Assembly: GCA_023807065.1 (NCBI GenBank)
Contig: JAJJLU010004378.1
Span: forward strand, 1-13,947
From: Isotricha intestinalis
Taxonomy: Eukaryota > Ciliophora > Litostomatea > Vestibuliferida > Isotrichidae
Reading direction: 5' to 3'
DNA length: 13,947 bases
Position numbers and translations under genes: made by a program. The notes below the pieces were generated by a model that had not been told where the DNA came from, searched no databases, and saw nothing but the letters and a program-made list of their open reading frames with translations. Positions within the stretch are counted from its first letter, which is position 1, and every line of letters starts with the position of its first letter. Below are positions 7,369 through 13,947 of this stretch, in pieces.

Positions 7369-7460
7369 CCAAAATTTTACTTGCGCGAAAACTTTCGGAA
7401 ATATTCACTTTTTTCTTGCAAAAACTCGTTCCATTTCTTTCGGCGGCGACGGCATTCTTT

Positions 7461-7494
7461 GGTTACTTTCTGTTGCTGAAGACAGAAAGTAACT
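7461..7494. repeat. 11-bp perfect inverted repeat between ispG and the helicase gene
   Basis: GTTACTTTCTG (7462-7472), 10-base loop, CAGAAAGTAAC (7483-7493), extendable by a G-T pair. No T-run follows on either strand, so it is not a simple terminator. It sits upstream of both divergent promoters and could be a protein-binding site or a dispersed palindrome. Confidence 0.6.
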
Positions 7495-7599
7495 GAAAAA
7501 GAGAATTTCTGATTTATGATTATTTACACGATGAATGTAAATAATCCCGAAACTTTTCAACAATGCCAATAACATTAACGGTTTCCGCGATTTTTTTTA

Positions 7600-7607
7600 T
7601 ATATTTG
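7600..7607 (+). promoter_or_regulatory. Bacteroidota -7 box for the helicase gene
   Basis: TATATTTG (7600-7607) fits TAnnTTTG exactly, 24 bases before ATG 7631, after a run of eight T. No clear TTTG at -33. Expected transcription start near 7614. Confidence 0.55.
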
Positions 7608-7630
7608 CCGCACACCAAATTAGAAAAAAA

Positions 7631-9877
7631 ATGAATTTTGACGACAACACAGCGGCTCTTCAAGTCATACGGTTCATAAACGGAACAAACCGTTCGATTT
7701 TTCTCACAGGAAAAGCTGGTACGGGCAAGACAACGTTGCTCAAAAATATAGTGGAACACACACATAAAAGTATGGTAATTGTAGCGCCAACAGGTATTGC
7801 GGCACTCAACGCAGGCGGCGTGACCATTCATTCCATGTTCCAGTTGCCACCAAGCTGCTTCGCACCCGCGCTCGATTTTGCGGAAAATGAAATTCCTTTT
7901 GCAATTCTTCCTCTCAAAAAAATTCCGAAGGAAGTTTCGAAAATGGCGGGTTGGAAGCGTGATGTGCTCCGCAAAATGGAACTGCTTGTAATAGACGAAG
8001 TTAGTATGCTTCGCGCTGATTTACTCGATGCAATTGACACTGCATTGCGCCACATCAGACGACGCAGAAATATGCCGTTTGGCGGCGTACAAGTTCTGTT
8101 TATTGGAGATATGCTCCAACTGCCTCCCGTAGTAAAAAACGATGAATGGAATTTTCTGAAGCAATACTATACAAGCATGTATTTTTTCGACGCACACGTG
8201 CTGCAAATTGAACAGCCCTTGGTGCTCGAACTCGAAAAAATCTATCGACAAGACGATAAACTATTTATTGAAATTCTGAACAATCTACGGAATAACCAAT
8301 TTGTGCAAAAAGATGTAAATGAGCTAAATAAACATTTCATCCCCAATTTTGAAGCACCCAAGAAAAAACCATACATTTTCATAACCACGCACAACAAAAA
8401 AGCGGAAGCTATCAACGATGGAAAACTTCGGAAACTTAAAACCCGTTCAGCATTCTATTCCGCTGAAATCAAAGGAAATTTCCCCGAAAATCTATATCCG
8501 CTCAACCCAGAAATGGAACTGAAGGTTGGCGCACAGATTATGTTTATCAAAAATGACTTTTTTCAAGGTGAACACTATTACAACGGGAAAATCGGCGAAA
8601 TCAGCGTACTCGAAGACGACAAGATTGCCGTAACCTTCCCCGAAACAGGTCAAACCGTTGACGTTGACAAATATACGTGGGAAAATGTACGCTACACGTT
8701 AGACAAAGAAACGGGACAAATCACCGAAGAAGTTTTGGGAACGTTCACCACATATCCCATAAAACTGGCGTGGGCTGTCACCGTGCACAAAAGTCAGGGC
8801 CTCACATTCAAACGGGCAATTATAGATGTGTCGGAAGCTTTTGCGCCCGGACAAATCTACGTGGCACTGTCGCGCTTGGAATCGCTTGACGGATTAGTGC
8901 TTTCCGAGCCTATCGTTGACGATTATCCGGAACAGGACAAACGCGTGCTTGATTTCACCAACGATAAAAAAGATCCCAGCGAACTGGAACACATCTATCA
9001 AAACGAGCAACAAAAATATATTGAACAAAATGTTCTTGCCGCCTACGATTTTTCGACGCTGCTTAACGATTTCAACGACCATCTTTCCGATTACGATGTG
9101 ATGCAAGACGACCGTTCCTCAAAATACATTTTCAAAGCCGACATAGAAAAATTGGAACCGAAAGTTCGTAACATTGTAGATGTGGCAGGGAAATTTTCCG
9201 TACAGTTGCAAAACATCATTAACCATCACGACAACAATATGTTACAGCATCGCGTTGGAGCTTCAATCGACTATTTTGTACCACTGTTTGAAGAAATATC
9301 CGTTGGCATTTACGAAGTAGTGGCAAAAGCATTGGCAAAACGAAAAACAAAACAGTATATCAGCGACTTACAAAGTTTGGAATTACAATTCTTCAATAAA
9401 GAGTTAGCGATAAAAAAATGCTTACGTATGCTTGAATCCGTCAACACGGGGAAAGTTTTAAACAAAGAAAACCTTGAAATTCCAATTGACCTTGAGGCTC
9501 GTAAAAAAATGTTCTTTGCAAAAGCAGAAGAACGAAAGCAAGAGAAAAAAACACGTATCAAAACAAAATACAAAGAATCAAAACTTAACACCAAAGAAAT
9601 TTCGTTTATGATGTATTCAGAAGGACTTTCCATTTCTGAAATCGCAGAAGAACGTAGTTTAACAGAGCGGACAATCTGTCAACATCTTGAGTACTATATA
9701 GCTGAAGGAGAAATAGATGTAACCGAATTAGTGCCTGACGACGTGATTACCTCTGTAAAAGAAACTGCTAAATTTTGGAACACGAAATCCGTCAGCGAAT
9801 TAAAGACACATCTGCCCGACTTTGATTATCAACAAATTAGATTTGTTTTGGCGGCAATGGAAAGTTCGTTTTTTTGA
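7631..9877 (+). CDS. PIF1/RecD-like superfamily 1 DNA helicase with C-terminal helix-turn-helix
   Basis: 748 residues. Walker A GKAGTGKTT (27-35, Lys33); VAPTGIAALNAGG (51-63); Walker B VIDEVSML (Asp122-Glu123); GDMLQLPPV (159-167); the UvrD_C_2-type end WAVTVHKSQG (381-390) and YVALSR (410-415). These are the motifs of PIF1/RecD-family 5'-3' helicases. Residues about 450-640 are helical and uncharacterised, and 648-703 hold a helix-turn-helix (LSISEIAEERSLTERTICQH) like the HTH_40 tail found on such helicases in Bacteroidota. Probable role: genome maintenance, clearing structured or protein-bound DNA. The start is ATG after an A-tract, with a -7 box 24 bases upstream. The stop (TGA 9875-9877) lies within about 25 bases of the abrupt composition change. 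The last residues (AAMESSFF) look like a natural end, but a join inside the final codons cannot be excluded. Confidence 0.92.
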   Translation: MNFDDNTAALQVIRFINGTNRSIFLTGKAGTGKTTLLKNIVEHTHKSMVIVAPTGIAALNAGGVTIHSMFQLPPSCFAPALDFAENEIPFAILPLKKIPKEVSKMAGWKRDVLRKMELLVIDEVSMLRADLLDAIDTALRHIRRRRNMPFGGVQVLFIGDMLQLPPVVKNDEWNFLKQYYTSMYFFDAHVLQIEQPLVLELEKIYRQDDKLFIEILNNLRNNQFVQKDVNELNKHFIPNFEAPKKKPYIFITTHNKKAEAINDGKLRKLKTRSAFYSAEIKGNFPENLYPLNPEMELKVGAQIMFIKNDFFQGEHYYNGKIGEISVLEDDKIAVTFPETGQTVDVDKYTWENVRYTLDKETGQITEEVLGTFTTYPIKLAWAVTVHKSQGLTFKRAIIDVSEAFAPGQIYVALSRLESLDGLVLSEPIVDDYPEQDKRVLDFTNDKKDPSELEHIYQNEQQKYIEQNVLAAYDFSTLLNDFNDHLSDYDVMQDDRSSKYIFKADIEKLEPKVRNIVDVAGKFSVQLQNIINHHDNNMLQHRVGASIDYFVPLFEEISVGIYEVVAKALAKRKTKQYISDLQSLELQFFNKELAIKKCLRMLESVNTGKVLNKENLEIPIDLEARKKMFFAKAEERKQEKKTRIKTKYKESKLNTKEISFMMYSEGLSISEIAEERSLTERTICQHLEYYIAEGEIDVTELVPDDVITSVKETAKFWNTKSVSELKTHLPDFDYQQIRFVLAAMESSFF

Positions 9878-9980
9878 AAACAATTTACTATTTTTGAAAA
9901 AAATACATTCAAATTAAAATTAATTATATACATTAAATAAAAATTAAATTTTGGAATAAAAAAAAATTTTTTTAATCAAA

Positions 9981-10500
9981 ATGGAAATAAAATATATTAT
10001 TTTGATTAAACAATAGAAGTGAAAAAAATACTTGGGATATAAATGAATTACTTAATAGAAAAAAATTTTACCCAATTTTATTTATGGAAAGAAAAAGAAA
10101 AAAAATAAAAATCTTGAAAAAATTATATTTTTATATTATTAAAGATTAAATAAATTTTTCTTTGATGATATAAGTAATTTTTTAATTATCTTTAATGAAA
10201 ATAATCAAGATAGTGAAATTTTTTAGTAAAATTTTGTAAAATTCAATTATTTTTGAATAAAAATAATATTAATTTATATAAATTTATATTTAGTTTACTA
10301 TTTAAATATTTATGATTATTTTAATTTCAATAAACAATTACAATTGAGATTTATATTATTAAGGTTTTAAAGGAATCGCTATTAATCAAACAAATATGGA
10401 TAAGGATAGAGGAATATTTATGGTTGTTTATTATAAATGAAAAATAATTCAGAATATATAATTAAAAGGTTTTTACTCATTTTATTTTTATATTTTTTTT
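9981..10500 (+). pseudogene. Broken protist-type coding stretch, function unknown
   Basis: Protein-like sequence appears in successive frames. Around 10018-10103: EKNTWDINELLNRKKFYPI. From 10104 to about 10365, another frame: DDISNFLIIFNENNQDSEIF, followed directly by TAG-TAA (10224-10229) and VKFNYF, then a TGA (10254-10256). From 10372, a third: GIAINQTNMDKDRGIFMVVY, with a TGA at 10438-10440. An ATG at 9981 (MEIKYIILIK) could be the start. The balanced residue content, with Gly, Asp, Arg and Pro in DNA this AT-rich, suggests coding. No family recognised. As assembled it is broken by at least two frame changes; the cause may be read errors. Called low because any AT-rich DNA reads open when stops are ignored. 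Confidence 0.35.
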
Positions 10501-11057
10501 TTGAAAATTTCCTATAGAAAAAATTTTGATGCAATTATTTTATTTGTTTTTTAAATATTTAATTAGGTTAATTATAATTATATTTTTTTATTTTTTCTTT
10601 AATTTAAAATTGTTTCAAAGAAATGAATGAATATTTTAGAAATTTTAATATTGAAAATTATTTTTATTATTCTTAATTAATTTTTCTATTATCTATTTTA
10701 TCACACTAATCAATTTTCTATTTATCAATTTTATTTTACATCTATTTATTTATGAATCTTCAAAAAAATATTTTATTGATTTATTTATTTTCTATTGCAA
10801 ATAATTTCATTTAAAATAATTCAATAATCTAGTCTTTTAATTTTTTCAAAAAAAATAATTTCTTTAAATAAATATCATTTATATTTTTCAATTATTTAAT
10901 ATTAAAAAATAAAAACTAACATTAATTGTTTTAAAAGAACTATTTAAATTTATCTTATGTAAATTTATTCAACTTTTCTTTCTATTGAAAATTTTTGGTT
11001 TTTATATAATAATGGTTATATTATTATCATTATTTTTTTTATATTCATCTATTTCTT
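10501..11057. other. AT-rich stretch without a supported gene
   Basis: If stops are ignored, hydrophobic sequence rich in Phe, Ile, Leu and Tyr can be read, as expected from T/A-rich DNA by chance. No motif, start or conserved pattern was found. It may be noncoding or hold the 5' part of the coiled-coil gene that follows. Confidence 0.4.
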
Positions 11058-11069
11058 TTGTTAAAACAA

Positions 11070-11333
11070 ATGATTGAAAAAAAATTTTTGAAAATTGAAA
11101 ATGAAAAAATAAATATAAAAATGAAAATAATTAATCCTTTAAATAACAAAGAATTTTTTATAAATATTCCTTTGAAAGAAAAAGAAATTAAAGCTGAAAT
11201 TAATAGTAAAATTCCTTATATTCGTTATTTAAATGAAAAAATTGAAAAATAAGAAAAAAGAGTAAATGATTTAGAAAAAAAAGTTATTGACAATGAGAAA
11301 ATAATAAATGAAATAATAAAGAGAATAATATGA
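11070..11333 (+). CDS. Coiled-coil protein segment with an in-frame TAA read as sense
   Basis: From ATG 11070 the frame runs to TAA 11250-11252 and continues as clear coiled coil to TGA 11331-11333, about 87 codons in all. Hydrophobic a/d positions at 11229, 11241, [TAA 11250], 11262, 11271, 11283, 11292 (Asn), 11304 and 11313 alternate 4-3-4-3 without a break across the TAA, so the TAA fills a core heptad position, as Gln often does. Before it lies a short beta-like part (NPLNNKEFFINIPLKEKEI). That layout reminds me of coiled-coil regions in large protist families that carry TLDc domains, but no TLDc domain is visible. The gene probably continues upstream. The frame could end at TGA 11331 if UGA is a stop. 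Standard-code callers would report only a 64-codon ORF. Confidence 0.5.
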
Positions 11334-11596
11334 TGTTTCATAATTGGTAATAAAGATGCATAAATAAAGATGATATTTTTATTTATAATTTTAAAAATTT
11401 AATTTAAAATAATAAACGATTTGAAATAATCCGTATAAATTTTATTAATAGGAATTATTTTTTTTAAATTTATCATATTATAAAAAAAAGAAATAACAAA
11501 AAAGGAAAATAATGGAAGTTATATTATAAAATATATTAATAGAAAATATAAAAGTAGAGAATACCTAAATTCAAAATTATTTTTTCAAAACAAAAT

Positions 11597-12889
11597 AATG
11601 AAAAATCTGATAAAAGATTAGTGAATAATTTTAAAGAAAAAAACCAGAAAAAATAAGTTAAAGAGAATAAAATGAATTTAATTTTAGATATAGGTTAATA
11701 TATTTAACTCTGTATTTCAATTTACCAGAAAATTTATTTATTCCATCTCAAATTTTTAGGCTTAAGAAAATGATATGAAAGTTCAAGAAAATGAAAAATA
11801 TTTTAAATTGAAGATTTAGAAACAATTAGATTATCAAATCAGGATAAAATTATTTATAGATTAAGAGATGGATTAAAATTATTTTTTAAAAATAAAAAAA
11901 TTTTTGTTATTATATTTATATTGTGGCAAATAAACTTATACTTACAAGTTATAGAAAAATTAAAAATAATATAAAAATAAAAGGATTAACGGCATATAAA
12001 CCAAATAAAAAAAAAGATATAAATGAAAATTTAAAAAAATAACTATCTTCAAAAGATACAATTATTATTGATTGTCCTATTTTTGGATTAAATATTTATC
12101 AATTTACTTTTGTCTAAAAGATATTTTGAAAATATAATTATGAATTTATTATAAATTATGAAAACATATGTGAATATTCTTTAATAAGAGAAAGTACAAA
12201 TAGAAAACCGAATCCAATTAAATAATTTAAGTTTTATGAAATGATTTTAATAAAAAATATTTAATAATTGAATAATTTGAATTAATTTACTAAAAATAGT
12301 TTAATATGAATAAATAATTATTTATGGCTTTGAAAGTTCCACTTATTTTTGTTCTTTTATTAAAAAAGAATAATCAATAAAAAAAGAAAAGTTTTAACTT
12401 TGAATTGAAGTCTCTCTTAAATTATTGATAATAATGAGTCAAAAGAAAGTATAAATATATTATAGGTAATTATTCATTTTTCAAAAGATATTATATATAT
12501 TATTTTAAATAAAAAATGATCAAGAAATCTTTTTTAAAATTAATAATATATTTTATTAAATGATTATTGGATAGAAATACGAAATTATTTGACTAAATTC
12601 ATCTCTAAAAATTCATCAAGTATAGTTCTATTGAAACATCTTTAAAATTAATCTTGACTTTTTAATTTAAATACTCATAGATTAATTTTCCAAAATTTTT
12701 ATATATCTTTTTTTTCAAGAAAATTTTTTTACAAATGAATGATGCAAATTTTTTAAATGATTTATCTTTTTTAATTCGAAATCTCCTATTTTCGAAGCAA
12801 AATATGATATTCTTTTGTAAATAGAAATCTTTAAACTTAATTTTTCTCTTTTTTATTTTAATTTTATTATATCATTCATTTATTAAAAA
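11597..12889 (+). pseudogene. Protist-type coding stretch, function unknown, with frame changes
   Basis: Segments follow one another, each frame one base back: NEKSDKRLVNNFKEKNQKK (from 11597); LPENLFIPSQIFRLKK (about 11720); DMKVQENEKYF (11772); IEDLETIRLSNQDKIIYRL (11807); VANKLILTSYRKIKNNIKIK (11923). The last frame then stays open to about 12966 if TAA, TAG and TGA are all sense, about 348 codons, passing DTIIIDCPIFGLNIYQF, RESTNRKPNPIKQFKFYEM, IIDNNESKESINILQ and NDYWIEIRNYLTKFISKN. It runs into the WD40 region in the same frame, so both may be one gene. An ATG at 12324 (MALKVPLIFVLLLKKNN, another frame) could instead start a second gene. No family recognised. TGA density in this frame is near chance, so parts may be noncoding. 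Confidence 0.4.
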
Positions 12890-13620
12890 TATACAAAAAA
12901 ACCAATCAATTTTGTTATTATCAAGATAAGAAAAATTTTGTTTTTTGCTCAGATGATAAACGATTAAAGTCATCAATCCATTTCAAATTAATAAAATTAT
13001 TAAAAATGCCCAAAATGGATTAATAGATAAGGTAATATATTTTTCAAATCAAAATTTAATTGCATGTGAAAATGATTGAGTTATAAAATATGGGAAAATA
13101 ATAATAATAATTATCTAAATAATACTATATTAAATCATTTTCGCCAAATATCATCAATATTTTTAATAGAAAATAAAAATATTTTTATTATCTGTAGGGG
13201 ATGATGGAACAAAATATTAGAGTTTAAATAATTGTGAATTAATAATTAATTTTAAGAAAATTTATTTTCAAGTTGCAAACACAATATAAAGGATAGATAA
13301 AAATAAATTTTGGCAGTAGAAATAATTTGATTCCATTCGAAGTAATTTCAATTTATAAAAAAAAGTTAATAAAAAATATTTATAACTTATTTTCTAGAAT
13401 AAAATTTATTAAGACAAAAGAGTATTTTTATTTGGAGGAGATAGTCAATATTTGAAAGTCTATAATATGGGTGATTATAAATGAATTCAAAAAATAAAAA
13501 ATCATCTTGATACTTTTATAGTTCATTTTTATTGATTAAAAATAAAAATCTTATTTTTAATGGGGATAATAGAATTATAAATATTTGAAATTTTTAAAAA
13601 AACAATTTAAATATTTCATA
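12890..13620 (+). pseudogene. WD40 beta-propeller gene with in-frame stops and frame changes
   Basis: Blade-like units follow one another: NFVFCSDDKRLK (about 12930-12966), then one frame back INPFQINKI; DKVIYFSNQNLIACEND (13026-13076), TGA 13077-13079, VIK, then one frame back IWENNNNNYL; HFRQISSIFLIENKNIF; GDDGTK (13197-13214) with ILEFK beside it in another frame; FGSRNNLI and VISIYKKKLIKN; DKRVFLFGGDSQYLKVYNM (about 13413-13471), TGA 13482, IQKIKNHLDTF, TGA 13533; and, one frame back, NLIFNGDNRIINI, TGA 13586-13588, NF. The last TGA falls on the canonical Trp of the WD motif. At least five or six blades are seen. WD40 propellers are protein-interaction platforms typical of eukaryotes. Breaks may be read errors rather than decay. 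The partner and role are unknown. Confidence 0.6.
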
Positions 13621-13947
13621 TTTCATTTTTTCAAAATAAACTTTATTTATTATTATATATAATTAATTAAATAAAGTTTTAATTATTAGTATTAAACAAA
13701 ATTAATTAAAATTTATGGTTTATTTTCTGTTTACAAATATAAAAATTAATAATATTAAGATTATTTTTTTTATGCTTAATTATAATAATTTTATAAAAAA
13801 TAGTAATTAAAATTAAAATTAATTAAAAGATAATTAGATTAGGTAAGTCACAAACTAATCTTCAATTCCTATAATATTTAAATTATTTATATAATTATAA
13901 TTTATATATATAAATTACAAAATATTCATTTATCAAAAAAAAAAATA
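13621..13947. other. AT-rich end of the window, nothing recognised
   Basis: Short A/T words (TTAATTAAA-like) repeat loosely. No telomere-type G-rich repeat, no gene and no RNA were seen. It may be the 3' flank of the WD40 gene. Confidence 0.5.

Larger units (their letters stand above)
9878..13947. other. Very AT-rich protist-like segment joined to the bacterial sequence
   Basis: Hand counts of G+C per 60-base line: 24 at 9781-9840 (helicase end), 5 at 9901-9960, 6 at 10081-10140, 11 at 13441-13500. The change is sharp and coincides with the helicase stop. With the standard or bacterial code only one ORF over 60 codons exists in 4 kb, yet WD40 and coiled-coil sequence can be read if TAA/TAG (and TGA) are sense codons. 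This fits a protist nuclear genome with a variant code; ciliates, hexamitid diplomonads and some oxymonads read UAR as Gln. No telomere repeat, rRNA, tRNA or bacterial gene was seen. Most likely a chimeric assembly. Confidence 0.8.

Noticed and set aside
6641..7492. 283-codon plus-strand ORF opposite ispG
   Set aside because: It is antisense to a strongly conserved ispG frame, and its residue pattern (many His, Arg, Asn, Phe) is that of a shadow frame with no motif.
12040..12115. Resemblance of the SSKDTIIIDCPIFGLNIYQ part to a helicase motif of herpes-type origin-binding proteins
   Set aside because: Similarity is a few residues long, no Walker A or B partner is visible, and it may be chance.
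12520..12850. Minus-strand coding (segments such as RTILDEFLEMNL)
   Set aside because: Readable when stops are ignored, but the plus strand gives an equally good or better frame that continues into the WD40 part; AT-rich DNA reads open on both strands.
11597..13620. Euplotes-type programmed +1 frameshifting
   Set aside because: Most observed changes go one base back, not one forward, do not sit at AAA-TAR sites in a regular way, and Euplotes keeps UAA/UAG as stops.
9878..13947. Recoded bacteriophage or AT-rich bacterial plasmid
   Set aside because: Recoded phages usually reassign one stop and keep dense, easily seen genes such as capsid or terminase. Here TAA, TAG and TGA all occur inside coding-like sequence and the only recognisable domain is a eukaryote-type WD40 propeller.
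1..13947. CRISPR array, tRNA, rRNA, transposase or integrase
   Set aside because: No regularly spaced repeats, no cloverleaf or rRNA signature and no DDE or tyrosine recombinase motif found on either strand by eye.

Overview
The window has two unlike parts. Positions 1 to about 9,880 read as an ordinary Bacteroidota (Bacteroidales-like) chromosome with dense, intact genes. Evidence: a long insert-type IspG, a BspA-like leucine-rich-repeat protein ending in a type IX-secretion-like tail, TAnnTTTG promoter boxes of the Bacteroidota type, and spacer repeats that encode the HAERSEAS string. Positions of about 9,880 to 13,947 have a completely different base composition (hand counts of 5-11 G+C per 60 bases, against 14-28 per 60 in lines counted on the bacterial side). 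They look like nuclear DNA of an AT-rich protist whose UAA/UAG codons, and perhaps UGA, are read as amino acids.

Bacterial layout. 1-1346 (+): the end of a LolA-like carrier, a FabZ-type hot-dog dehydratase and a family 2 glycosyltransferase, packed with 1-base spacing or overlap. This is the kind of set found in aryl-polyene/flexirubin-type lipid gene clusters. 1347-1855: spacer holding a strongly folded element (about 1511-1810) that ends in a terminator-like hairpin and T-run. 1856-3264 (+): an uncharacterised tail-anchored protein and a cysteine-rich one-pass miniprotein. 3286-5433 (+): the secreted BspA-like protein, compositionally mosaic. 5434-5605: terminator and small palindromic/dispersed repeats. 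5606-7345 (-): ispG, with a start probably 63 bases inside the longest frame. 7346-7630: divergent promoter region. 7631-9877 (+): a PIF1/RecD-like helicase with a C-terminal helix-turn-helix.

AT-rich layout (all + strand as far as can be seen). 9981-10500: broken, uncharacterised coding stretch. 11070-11333: a coiled-coil segment whose heptads run straight through a TAA. 11597-12889: uncharacterised coding stretch, including a frame open for about 348 codons if all three stops are sense. 12890-13620: a WD40 propeller with several blades, in-frame TAA/TAG/TGA and several single-base frame changes. The rest shows no supported gene.

The simplest explanation of the junction is a chimeric contig (gut bacterium joined to gut protist). 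A real bacterium-protist DNA junction is possible but needs read-level proof. The most novel points are the apparent stop-codon reassignment, including TGA at a canonical Trp position of a WD40 blade, and the structured RNA candidate at 1511-1810.
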